Below, one piece after another: positions 33,062 through 44,239 of a stretch of 64,000 nt of DNA. Every line of letters begins with the position of its first letter. Position 1 is the first letter of the stretch. The notes beneath the pieces were generated by a model. The model searched no databases, was not told the origin of the DNA, and saw only the letters and a list, made by a program, of their open reading frames with translations. Location: the NCBI GenBank assembly GCA_963575745.1, contig CAUYUJ010019254.1:117501-181500 (forward strand), in the 5' to 3' direction. This stretch comes from Prorocentrum cordatum. Taxonomy: Eukaryota > Sar > Dinophyceae > Prorocentrales > Prorocentraceae. Both the position numbers and the translations under genes were made by a program.

Positions 33062-34306
33062 GTGGAAGACAAAGGTATTGCAGTAAACGCGGCAGCGGCA
33101 CCCAGCATTGAAACCAGCTTTGTGGAGGCTACTTCAAATCAGATGGATATCTCTCAAGATCCCCAGGACCGAGCTCGGACAAACCTGGGCGACTCGGAGG
33201 CGGATCCTTTCGAATTCTTCGACATGGATGACGACCCCCTCGCAGACCACGCCGACCTACAACGGGAAGAGTCTCTGTATCCTACTCAGGTTTCGCCTTC
33301 CGCCAGTCGCCAAGGAATTTTGCTGGACTTAAGTGGGGGAAGTCTCGGGAATGCCCAATACCAAGGCCAGTCCTTGGACAGTCTCGACCGCCACACTAAC
33401 AGGCCCAGCGGGTCAACAGGTGGCGAGGCCCCAAACTGGCGATCAGAACGCACCCCCCAGCCCGAGAATGGGAGAGGCCGCGCAAGAGACGGACGCCAGA
33501 ACATCATGGAAGCTGCATCGGCGCATGCAAAGGCTCGCTCACACTTCGTGGGGATCTTGATGCACTGCTTGCGGGCCAATCAGCCACCGACGAAGAGCAG
33601 CATCAAGGAGGGCGCCCTTCTCGACAAGCGGAATCAGAAGCACAGGATAAATCGTCAGCGCATCATTCACCTCTCCGACACGATATGGAAGAGTTTCTAT
33701 GGCGTACTATACGGCTGGGGGGACAAAAAGGAAGCATGGACAAACACTATGCCAAGTCACTGGCACGGATTTCTAGCACATCGACGACGTGAGGGGGCAA
33801 CCTTGGTTCAGAGACGCACTGGGTGGTCACTTAGACGGCAGAAGCAGCACCACATCAATGAGCTACACGACCTTTCCAACGCATTTCTTTGCCCTCGCAC
33901 AGGGGACCTTCTTCATATGTCACATCAGCTCGTTCGAGAAGACTTGCACGCTCTATCACATCAGAAATTGGTGAACAGCATAGCACTCATCCCAGTGGGC
34001 GACAAAGAGGAAGCTTTTCTACTGCGCAACGGAGGCCTACAAAGTTCAAGCGAGGCGCCGAAGCAGTTCACTGAAGTTTATCATGATTGTATCTCAGACT
34101 GGCGAAATATTACACAGGACCCCATAGTCATGTATGACGAGATCGAGGGTTTTCACCAGGACGTATCCCTCTCGGGCCTCGCGGATGATCTACTGAAGAA
34201 ACGACTATGCCCGCCATGTAAGGCCGAGGATGCAATGGAGATGATTCATTCGGGCGACAAGCAGTTCGATTATATACTCAAAACATTGGCATTTGCACAG
34301 AATTAA
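33062..34306 (+). pseudogene. LINE reverse transcriptase core
   Basis: About 414 codons open. Palm motif A is HDLSNAF (about 33865-33885). It is followed by KLVNSIALIPVGDKEEAF and LLRNGGLQ, the motif B region, and by SLSGLADDLL (about 34166-34195), the catalytic box in LADD form with both Asp present. The start of the frame (IAVN, EATSNQMDIS) is unlike RT and has a diverged duplicate at 36030-36140. The frame fails at an AAT run (34305-34320). Confidence 0.6.
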
Positions 34307-35198
34307 TAATAATAATAATAAACTCGTCCCAGCTCTCGGATCGCATATCGAGAACCAGAAGCTCCAAGAAATACGCCCCGCCCGGGGACAGGTAGTTCCA
34401 GATGCACGACGCTTGGGAGCTAGATGCACGATGACGGCCAGCAATCAGTTAGCGGTCTCGATCCGCATTCGGTCTATGACAATGGGATGGTGTCAACTTG
34501 GGAAGTTCTGGAATGAAAGAGGGCTCTGGAAGCTCAAACGAGAAATTTTCTTGGGGAAGGTGTTGGAGGCTGGAGTTTCAGGGCTCGAAGCGTTCGTTTT
34601 GACGAAAACCGAAGAAAAAAAACTGGACTCCCATTCGGTAAAATACATCCGTGCCCTTATGCAAGGCAGAGCTAAGACGGTGCACGCGGACTCACACATG
34701 ACCGCCATGAGTAACGTCGAGGTTCTTAAGCATTGGGAGATACTCCCAGTAAGAGCAGAGCTTGCGGTCAGAAGAATTAAATGGTTGCAGTCGATGTGTC
34801 GTCACCGTGTTGCACACCGACAAACTCTGGTCGCTATTTTTGGACATATCCCGAGCGAACCCCCGACGCTAGATGAACACGGGAGGTTAGAAGCTAAAGC
34901 GAACCCGTGGGCGCACCAGTTCGCTCGGGACTTGAACATCTTCAGGGACATCAGTGGCGCCGAGACCTTCTGGGAGACCTGGGTCCTATCAAACGAATCG
35001 TGGAAGGACCTCCTCACCCCGAACTCCGAAGCCGAACGAGAATTTCTACGAGTCGATCCAGCTACCCTAAGAGCAGCAGCCCATACCCCAAGAAGCAGCA
35101 CATGGACCCGTTGCGATCAGACTTTCCCCAACTATCGACAGCTTACTACCCATCAACAGCTAGACATAAACTTCGCTTCGCGATCCCGAGCAGCGTGA
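34307..35198 (+). pseudogene. LINE RT thumb and tail
   Basis: After a five-unit AAT run the reading resumes in another frame: LVPALGSHI (the LG-x-x-I thumb box), GLEAFVLTKTEEKKL, KYIRALMQGRAKT, RRIKWLQSMCRHR, FGHIPSEPP and NPWAHQFARDLNIF. The order and wording parallel the minus-strand LINE at 22.2-23.8 kb. Ends with a C-x12-H-like finger remnant (RCDQTFPNYRQLTTHQ). Confidence 0.6.
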
Positions 35199-35208
35199 TC
35201 ACGAACCA

Positions 35209-36060
35209 GTGCCCGCACAAAATCATCTAGTCTTTGCTTATGCCCAGGGCAGATGCAAAATGGGAAGGAAGACTATGAAATGGACACTACAAATGGTTTC
35301 TGATCTAACCTGTTCAATGTGTGACGCAGCCTTTTCGGACCTGGTCGCCATGTACGAACACCATCGGTGGTCTCATTTACCGACGCCACACTGGATTATG
35401 CCAGCTCTCCTGCAGACAAGCAACCTAGACGCGCCGATGGATGAGGGATTTCAGCGGAGCCAGCGCCAACGCACACAGGAGGACGATGCCGAAGGAAAAA
35501 AGAAGACCATGGTAGCGGCAAAAACCCAACTCCCACGCCACACCAAGCTGCTGACGTGCCTGATCGTCAAACAGCTCCTTCGGTGCGCACAGCAGAGCAG
35601 GGACATGAGCAGCGTGATTTTCGACACTCTTATCCTCAAGAGCGACAACCCGATTATCCTTCGCATTCAAGGGCAGACGGCGGCGTACGGAAAAATAACA
35701 AAGCAGAAAGGAAAAAACACGACATGGGCCCACCACAGATATACGCGATGAGAGGACTACTGGCAGCGGTATTGGCTCTGGCTTTGGACGACCCTTTGAA
35801 GCAGGTGGTACACAAGATGTACACGGACTACGACAGCTACAACGGCGAGCAGAAGTCAGAATTTGTTCTCTTTTGAAAGGTAGATCGTATGTACGAGAAG
35901 GAGAAGAAGCGCCTCACGCTGGCAGTGAGGGACACACAGTTTCGCAACCACTTGATGGAAACGCTCAAGACGACGGGGGCGAAGCGCAAGTACGGGAGAG
36001 CGCCAGCCACACACATGGAGAGGGAGCTACAGGAATGGGTGGAACAGCTATTGCAGTAAA
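35209..36060 (+). pseudogene. LINE C-terminal region with C2H2 finger
   Basis: CSMCDAAFSDLVAMYEHHRW with a following H is a C2H2 finger (about 35310-35375). Then come a helical stretch (LLTCLIVKQLLRCAQQSRDM) and, in another frame, MGPPQIYAMRGLLAAVL (about 35724), parallel to LGPPHLHISGF in the minus-strand LINE. A last short frame with MERELQEWVEQLLQ ends in TAA at about 36058. Confidence 0.5.
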
Positions 36061-36286
36061 CACCGACTGGAATGGCAGCGGCGACCAGTACGACACAAGC
36101 AGAATGGAGGCTACTTCAAATCTGATGGATATCTCGTCTTCCAGCCGCGCACGATCATCTTCGGTAAGACCGACGGCTACCGCTGAGGAGCACCCTCCTC
36201 CTCCTCCTCCCCCCCCCCGTGTCGGACCTGAAGATGATAACTATGTATTTGGCGTCTCGGAGCGTTTTCACAGGTAGCCGTGTTTC

Positions 36287-36444
36287 CCCGGAAAGGGCGT
36301 GGGCCCAGGGTTCTCTTTTAGTATGTAAACATGTCCCCGGTGCCCAACTTGAAGGAGGCCGGCAAATTTTTTCCCTGATAAATATCGAAGTCGAAGGAGG
36401 CCGGCGAATTAAAATTTGAGGATGTCTCAGGCGAAACGCTTGTT
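36287..36444 (+). mobile_element. Composite element copy C5, left part (outer)
   Basis: Left end and gatgtctcaggcgaaacgct unit, broken at cgcttgtt by copy C6. It continues at 37516 with tttttgaaatcccgatcgat; an uninterrupted junction (cgcttgtttttgaaatccc) is seen in copies C2 and C9. Confidence 0.8.
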
Positions 36445-37515
36445 CCAGGAAAGGGCGCCGGCCCAGGGTTCTCTTTTAGTAGGTAAACCTGTCCCCCGGT
36501 GCCAACTTGAAGGAGGCCGGCGGATTTTTTTCCTGATAAATATCGAGGTCGAAGGAGGCCGGCAGATTAAAATTTGAGGATGTCTCGAGCGAAACGCTTG
36601 TTTTTGAAATCCCGATCGATAAATCACAGGGTGCGGGCCACTTTTTCGTGTGTTGAGGATGTCTCGAGCGAAACGCTTGCTCCGCAGAGTTTGCCGAGGA
36701 TGTCTCGAGCGAAACGCTTGTTTTGCAGAGCCGACCGCGACGCGGAAAAGCGCCCCGCGCGAAGGAATTTCGATGATGTCTCGACTAATTCCTTTGTTTT
36801 TGTACGATTTCCTGGAATTTTGGCAGGATGTCTCGAGCGAAATGCACGACCCCACCCTAGCACGACCATACCCCAGCACGACCACACCCCAGCACGACCA
36901 GACCCCAGCACGACCCCACCCCAGCACGACCCCACCCCAGCACGACCATACCCCAGCACGACCACACCCCAGCACACCCGACCCCAGCACGACCCGACCC
37001 CAGCACGACCCTACCCCAGCAAGACCACACCCCAGCACGACCACACCCCAGCACGACCTCACCACAGCACGAGCACACCCCAGCACGACCACGCCCCAGC
37101 ACGACCACGCCCCAGCACGACCACCCCCCAGCACGACCACCCCCCCAGCACGACCACCCCCCAGCACGACCACCCCCCACGACCACACCCCAGCACGACC
37201 ACTCCCCAGCACGACCACACCCCAGCACGACCACACCCCAGCACGACCACACCCAGTCGCACCCCCGTGGAATGTTTCGTGGCGTGTCTGGTTGAGTGGT
37301 TGCCTGTTCGTGGGGTGTCTCGTGGAATGTTTCACGGGGTGTCTCGTGGAATGTTTCGTGAGGTGTCTCGTGGAATGTTTCGTGAGGTGTCTCGTGGGAT
37401 GTTTCGCGGGGTGTCTCGTGGGATGTTTCGTGAGATGTCGCCCAGTTGGGTATCGTGAAAACATGACCATGCTGCACATGTCTTTATCCCTTTCCGGGTT
37501 CGTGGGTCCATCATG
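36445..37515 (+). mobile_element. Composite element copy C6, nested in C5 (subfamily A)
   Basis: Left end carries one change (CCAGGAAAGGG). Full internal structure; right end CATG at 37515. Flanked by TT on the left and by TTTTT on the right, where the empty site has five T in all: a 2-bp TT duplication. Confidence 0.85.
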
Positions 37516-38652
37516 TTTTTGAAATCCCGATCGATAAATCACAGGGCGCGGGCCACCTCAGCACGACCACACCGCAGCCCGACCACACCCCAGCACGACC
37601 ACGCCCCAGCACGACCACGCCCCAGCACGACCACACCCCAGCACGACCACCCCCCAGCACGACCACCCCCCAGCACGACCACCCCCCAGCACGACCACCC
37701 CCCAGCACGACCACACCCCAGCACGACCCGATCGATAAATCACAGGGTGCGGACCACCCCAGCACGACCACACCCCAGCACGACCCCACCCCAGCACGAC
37801 CCCACCCCAGCACGACCACGCCCCAGCACGATCACATCCCAGCACGACCACACCCCAGCACGACCACACCCCAGCACGACCCGATCGATAAATCACAGGG
37901 TGCGGACCACCCCAGCACGACCACACCCCAGCACGACCCCACCCCAGCACGACCCCACCCAGCACGACCACGCACGCATCCCAGCACCACACCCCAGCAC
38001 GACCACACCCCAGCACGACCCCACTCCAGCACGAGCACGACCACACCCTCAGCACGACCACGAGCCCACGCAGCCCGACCACACCCAGCACGACACTCCT
38101 TACAGCACGACCACACCCCAGCACGACCCCACCCCAGCAAGACCACACCCCAGCACGACCACACCCCAGCACGACCTCACCACAGCACGCACCTACACCC
38201 CAGCACGACCACGCCCCAGCACGACCACGCCCCAGCACGACCACGCCCCAGCACGAGCACGCCCCAGCACGACCACCCCCCAGCACGACCACCCCCCAGC
38301 ACGACCACCCCCCAGCACGACCACACCCCAGCACGACCACGCCCCAGCACGACCACACCCCAGCACGACCACACCCAGCACGACCACACCCAGTCGCACC
38401 CCCGTGGAATGTTTCGTGGGGTGTCTGGTTGAGTGGTTGCCTGTTCGTGGGGTGTCTCGTGGAGTGTTTCACGGGGTGTCTCGTGGAATGTTTCGTGAGG
38501 TGTCTCGTGGAACGTTTCGTGAGGTGTCTCGTGGGATGTTTCGCGGGGTGTCTCGTGGGATGTTTCGTGAGGTGTCGCCCAGTTGGGTATCGTGAAAACG
38601 TGACCATGCTGCACATGTCTATATCCCTTTCCGGGTTCGTGGGTCCATCATG
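37516..38652 (+). mobile_element. Composite element copy C5, right part
   Basis: ~16-bp agcacgacc array into which cccgatcgataaatcacagg recurs at about 37728 and 37879, then the ~24-bp tgtctcgtgg array and the common right end. Confidence 0.8.
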
Positions 38653-38944
38653 TTTTGACAATATGGTTTCGAGCACGCGAGTTTTAGAGCAGGCCCGACA
38701 ATGGTATCGAGCTCAGAAGTAACCGTCCCCCCGTGATTTGACCCCCTCGGCTTCTTCACACGTCAGAGGTCGTGGGTCTCAGGCTAGGGCTTTTGCAAGC
38801 CCGTTGGCAATCGAGGCCGTCACATAGGGTGGAGGCCGCACGACCGCCGCGAGCAGGGACATCGCTTCGAGTTTAATGAATGAGTTTCGAGCCGAACTTG
38901 TTGCTGCCAAGCTGATCTCGCTCAGAGATCGGAGCCAATGATGT
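38653..38944. other. Spacer
   Basis: No motif recognised. Confidence 0.4.
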
Positions 38945-39045
38945 GAATGAATGAATGAATATTCGCGTCCCCCAAGCCATAAACCATCGTGCACATAATA
39001 TTCGCGCAACCGAAACCATAAACCCTCGTAAATTAATATTGGCCT
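38945..39045. repeat. Family F units
   Basis: Two ~43-bp units (attcgcgtcccccaagccat, aaaccctcgtaaatta) related to 29530-29965, preceded by GAAT repeats. Confidence 0.7.
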
Positions 39046-39480
39046 TCGCGTGAAGGCCCGACATTGCTTCACGTCAGCGTCAAGACATCTCAACAGAGCA
39101 ATGGCAAGTCCCATTCTAACAGAGGGGGGCTGGCGGCATGAGGCGAAGCCCGTACGGATATGTTGTAGGTTTCAAGCTTAACGCTCATAGATGGTGAGGA
39201 GGTCTGAAGCGAAACGTCCAACCCGCCCTACCCACACATCAGGGGATGCGACAGGGAGGAGATAAGGCAAATAGATGGCGGAGCAGGCGCAGGAAGAGGA
39301 GGAGAAGGACACACAAGAATACAATCTCCGCCGAAAAAACGGTCAACTGAAGGAACACATTGACTCCAAACCCTTAGGGCATTACGGAGGAGGCGAAAGT
39401 TACAAATTGGCAAAAATCAACAATCGGGGCATTGTTGATCCCTTTCGCAGTGGAGCGACTGACCAGACTCAGAACTCCCC
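39046..39480. other. Unassigned sequence
   Basis: A plus-strand frame from 39275 with EEEEKDTQEYNLRRKNG is charged but matches nothing known to me. Confidence 0.35.
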
Positions 39481-39691
39481 TCCCATAGTTCCCTGCTGCC
39501 CCCATCCAGCTCCTCCTCCAGCTCCTCCTCCTCCTCCTCCTCCTCCTGCTCCTGCTCCTGCTCCTCCTCCTCATCCTCCTCCACTTCCTCCTCGTACCCC
39601 TCCTGCAACTCCTACTCCAGCTCATATTATGACTCCTCCTCCTCCTCCACCTCCTCCTCATTATCATCATCATCATCACCACCACCACTAA

Positions 39692-39730
<39 letters not shown>

Positions 39731-39775
39731 TATCATCATCAGCATCATCATCATCGTCATCATCAGCATTATCCG

Positions 39776-39806
<31 letters not shown>

Positions 39807-39876
39807 GTCATCATCATCATCATCATCATCAGCATCATCATTATCATTATCATTATCATCATCATCATCATCATCG

Positions 39877-39909
<33 letters not shown>

Positions 39910-39960
39910 GCATTAGCATCATCATCAACATCATCATTAGCATCTTCCACCTCTTCATTC
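39481..39960. repeat. CCT tract then ATC microsatellite
   Basis: CCT/GCT triplets to about 39655, then about 300 bp of ATC triplets. Confidence 0.9.
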
Positions 39961-40134
39961 TGCTCCACCTGCTCCACCTGCTCCTTCTGACTCTTGCTCC
40001 TGCTCTCTCCTGCGCCTTATCCTCCTCCTACTCCCACACGTGCTCCTCCTGCTCCTCCTGCTCCTCCTCCTTCTCCATTCCTTTCCCTTATAACAAACTT
40101 CTCCCTGTCGCACCCCGAGGCCAGTTTTTAGGAC
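39961..40134. other. CCTGCT-rich spacer
   Basis: Imperfect CTGCTCC repeats. Confidence 0.5.
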
Positions 40135-40258
40135 GGGCCTTTCGCCTGAGACTTCCTCACCACTCATGACCCTGAAGCTGAACAAATTGCAACAACTTTA
40201 CAGGTGGAGGGCGGGTCGCTTTCAAAATATGGCTCTCGTCTTAGCACCGCGCACATGT
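40135..40258 (+). repeat. Family E monomer
   Basis: ggtggagggcgggtcgcttt, atggctctcgtcttagcacc and gcgcacatg, as in the 26-28 kb monomers. Confidence 0.6.
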
Positions 40259-40262
40259 TTTT

Positions 40263-40373
40263 CCCGGAAAGGGCGCAGGCCTAGGGTTTACCCCCGGTTT
40301 CGACGGGAAGAAGGTCGGCGAAATTATTCTGCGATAAATTACGTGCGGGAGTAGGGCCGGCGGGTTTTTTTTT
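40263..40373 (+). mobile_element. Composite element copy C7, left part (outer, subfamily B)
   Basis: Left end CCCGGAAAGGG and one gggccggcg module, then broken in a T run by copy C8. It resumes at 41659-41699 (gtggatgtccctagcaaaac) and again from 42873. Confidence 0.7.
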
Positions 40374-41658
40374 CCCGGAAAGGGCATGAGCCCAGGGTTC
40401 TCTTTTAGTTGGTAAACCTGTCCCCCGGTGCCAACTTGAGGGAGGCCGGCGAATTTTTTCCCTGATAAATAACGAGGTCGAAGGAGGCCGGCGAATTAAA
40501 ATTTGAGGATGTCTCGAGCGAAACGCTTGTTTTGCAGAATTTCTTGAGGATGTCTCGAGCGAAACGCTGGTTTTGCAGAGTTGAGGATGTCTCGAGCGAA
40601 ACGCTTGTTTTCAGAATTTGCTGAGGATGTCTCGAGCGAAACGCTTGTTTTGCAGAGCCGACCGCGACGCGGAAAAGCGCCCCGCGCGAAGGAATTTCGA
40701 TGATGTCTCGACTAATTCCTTTGTTTTTGTACGATTTCCTGGAATTTTGGCAGGATGTCTCGAGCGAAATGCACGACCCCACCCTAGCACGACCATACCC
40801 CAGCACGACCACACCCCAGCACGACCAGACCCCAGCACGACCCCACCCCAGCACGACCCCACCCCAGCACGACCATACCCCAGCACGACCACACCCCAGC
40901 ACGACCCGACCCCAGCACGACCCTACCCCAGCAAGACCACACCCCAGCACGACCACACCCCAGCACGACCTCACCACAGCACGACCACGCCCCAGCACGA
41001 CCACGCCCCAGCACGACCACGCCCCAGCACCACGCCCCAGCACGACCACGCCCCAGCACGACCACCACCCCAGCACGACCACCAGCCACCCCCCAGCACG
41101 ACACACCCACCCCAGCACGACCACACCCCAGCACGACCACACCCCAGCACGACCCCCCACCCCAGCACGACCCCCCAGCACGACCACCCCAGCAAGACCA
41201 CACCCCAGCACGACCACACCCCAGCACGACCTCACCACAGCACGACCACACCCCAGCACGACCACGCCCCAGCACGACCACGCCCCAGCACGACCACGCC
41301 CCAGCACAACCACCCCCCAGCACGACCACCCCCCCAGCACGACCACACCCCAGCACGACCACCCCCCAGCACGACCACACCCCAGCACGACCACTCCCCA
41401 GCACGACCACACCGCCTTGGTTGAGTGGTTGCCTGTCGTCGTGGAATGTTTCGTGGGGTGTCTCGTGGAATGTTTCGCGGGGTGTCTCCTGGAATGTTTC
41501 GTGAGGTGTCTCGCGGAATGTTTCGTGAGGTGTCTCGTGGGATGTTTCGTGAGGTGTCTCGTGGGATGTTTCGTGAGGTGTTGCCCCGTTGGGTATCGTG
41601 AAAACGTGCCCATGCTCCACATGTCTATATCCCTTTCCGGGTTCGTGGGTCCATCATG
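40374..41658 (+). mobile_element. Composite element copy C8, nested in C7 (subfamily A)
   Basis: Complete, with TT on both sides. The ~16-bp array (about 40785-41410) is partly duplicated and more degenerate than in C4/C6. Confidence 0.8.
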
Positions 41659-41699
41659 TTGTGGATGTCCCTAGCAAAACGCTTGTTTTTTCAGTTTTT
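41659..41699 (+). mobile_element. Copy C7, short middle part
   Basis: Forty bases between two nested copies: gatgtccctagcaaaacgct then ttttcagttttt, matching 6483-6520 of copy C1. Confidence 0.7.
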
Positions 41700-42872
41700 C
41701 CCGGAAAGGGCGTAGGCCCAGGGTTCTCTTTTAGTATGTAAACATGTCCCCGGTGCCCAACTTGAAGGGGGCCGGCGGATTCTTTCCCTGATAAATATCG
41801 AGGTCGAAGGAGGCCGGCGGATTAAAATTTGAGGATGTCTCAGGCGAAACGCTTGTTTTTGAAATCCCGATCGATAAATCACAGGGTGCGGGACACCTCA
41901 GCACGACCACACCCCCAGCATGACCACACCCCAGCACGACCACGCCCAGCACGACCACGCCCCAGCACGACCACACCCCAGCACGACCACACCCCAGCAC
42001 GACCACACCCCAGCACGACCACACCCCAGCACGACCACACCCCAGCACCAGCACGACCACACCCCAGCACGACCCGATCGATAAATCACAGGGTGCGGAC
42101 CACCCCAGCACGACCACACCCCAGCACGACCCCACCCCAGCACGACCCCACCCCAGCACGACCACGCCCCAGCACGACCACACCCCAGCACGACCACACC
42201 CCAGCACGACCACACCCCAGCACGACCCCACCCCAGCACGACCCCACCCTAGCACGACCACACCCCAGCACGACCACACCCCAGAACGACCACACCCCAG
42301 CACGACCCCACCCCAGCACGACCCCACCCCAGCACGACCACACCCCAGCACGACCACACCCCAGCAGGACCCCACCCCAGCACGACCCCACAGCACGGCC
42401 CCACCCCAGCAAGACCACACCCCAGCACGACCACACCCAGCACGACCTCACCACAGCACGACCACACCCCAGCACGACCACGCCCCAGCACGACCACGCC
42501 CCAGCACGACCACCCCCAGCACGACCACCCCCAGCACGACCACCCCCCCAGCACGACCACCCCCCAGCACGACCACCCCCCAGCACGACCACACCCCAGC
42601 ACGACCACTCCCCAGCACGACCACACCGCCTTGGTTGAGTGGTTGCCTGTCGTCGTGGAATGTTTCGTGGGGTGTCTCGTGGAATGTTTCGCGGGGTGTC
42701 TCGTGGAATGTTTCGTGAGGTGTCTCGTGGAATGTTTCGTGAGGTGTCTCGTGGGATGTTTCGTGAAGTGTCTCGTGGGATGTTTCGTGAGGTGTTGCCC
42801 AATTGGGTATCGTGAAAACGTGTCCATGCTCCACATGTCTATATCCCTTTCCGGGTTCGTGGGTCCATCATG
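41700..42872 (+). mobile_element. Composite element copy C9, nested in C7 (subfamily A)
   Basis: Complete, TT on both sides. Contains an intact cgcttgtttttgaaatccc junction (about 41850) used to infer the empty site of C6, and a second cccgatcgataaatcacagg at 42072. Confidence 0.8.
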
Positions 42873-44237
42873 TTGTTTGAGGATGTCTCGAGCGAAACGC
42901 TGGTTTTGCAGAGTTGGGGATGTCTCGAGCGAAACGCTTGTTTTCAGAATTTGTCGAGGATGTCTCGAGCGAGACGCTGGTTTTGCAGAACCGACCGCGA
43001 CGCGGAAAAGCGCCCCGCGCGCAGGAATTCCGATGATGTTTCGCGCGTGCCGCGTCCCGCGCGCAGGAACTTCGAGGATGTCTCGACTAATTCGTTTGTT
43101 TTGCCAGGATTTCCTTGAATTTTGGCAGGATGTCTCGAGCGAAATGCTTGTCTTTCATAATTTGTTGAAGACGTTTCTAACGAAACGCTGGTTTTGCAAA
43201 ATTGGGGGGTGTCTCGAGCGGGGGCCTCGTGGGGGGCCTCGTGGGGGTCCAGAATTCAGAGGATGTCTCCGGCGAAATGCTTGTTTTCACGTCCCGCTTG
43301 CAAGAATTCCGAGGATGTCTCGCGCGTGCCGCGTCCCGCGCGCAGGAATTCTGAGGATGCTGGCAGGATGTCTCGAGCGAAGCGCTTGTCCCCAGCACGT
43401 TCCGTAGCGCGTCCCCTTGGCACGTCCCGCGGTGCGTCCCGATGGCACGTCCTTTGCCACGTCGCCTGGCGGATCCCTTGAGACGTTCCGCGTCGCGTCC
43501 TCCTGGCATGTCCCCTTGTCAATTAGTTCTGGGGCAGCTACTATGTGTTCAGGCAGCTCGAGCTTAAGATCCAGATCAGTTCGGTCAGGACTCGGATGCA
43601 AAGAAGGACTCGATCCACGAGGCTATAGAGCACAATCGCGGCATGGCACATCGCAATTCAGCACGGCGCAGCACAGCACAGATTTCGGCACGGTACATCA
43701 AGATCGATACACTCAACATTGACACTTGGCATGTTCCTTGGCACGTTCCGTGGGGCGTCCCTTGGCGAGTCCCCCTGGCACGTCGCGTGGCGCGTCCCCT
43801 GGCGCATCCCGTGGCACATCCATTGGCACGTTCCGTAGCGCGTCCCCTTGGCACGGCCCGCGGTGCGACCCCATGGCACGTCCCCTGGCACGCCGCCTGG
43901 CGCCATCCCTTGGGACGTTTCGCGGCGCGTCCTCCTGGCATGTTCCCCTGTCCATCAGCTCTGGGGCAGCTACTATGTGTTCAGGCAGCTCAAGCTTAAG
44001 ATCCAGATCAGTTCGGTCAGGGCTCGGATGCAAAGGAAGATTCGATCCATGACGCTATAGAGCACAATTGCGCCATGGCACATCGCCATTCGGTGCAGCA
44101 CAGCACAGCCCTCGGCAGGGTACATCAAGATCGATCCACTCAGCGTTGCAATTGCCCGTCAACCAATCAGGTGTCTTTGAAAACGCTGCCATGTGTTACA
44201 GTTCTACATTCCTTTCCGGGTTCGTGGGTCGATCATG
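42873..44237 (+). mobile_element. Composite element copy C7, right part
   Basis: Continues gatgtctcgagcgaaacgct units, then the ~12-bp TGGCACGTCCC-type array and two larger units containing gcagctactatgtgttcagg (about 43530 and 43965), ending in the common tail with CATG at 44237. Confidence 0.75.
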
Positions 44238-44239
44238 TT

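Noticed and set aside
22790-42600. Regular agcacgacc arrays as a CRISPR array
   Set aside because: Units are contiguous ~16-bp tandems with no unique spacers, in a eukaryotic context.
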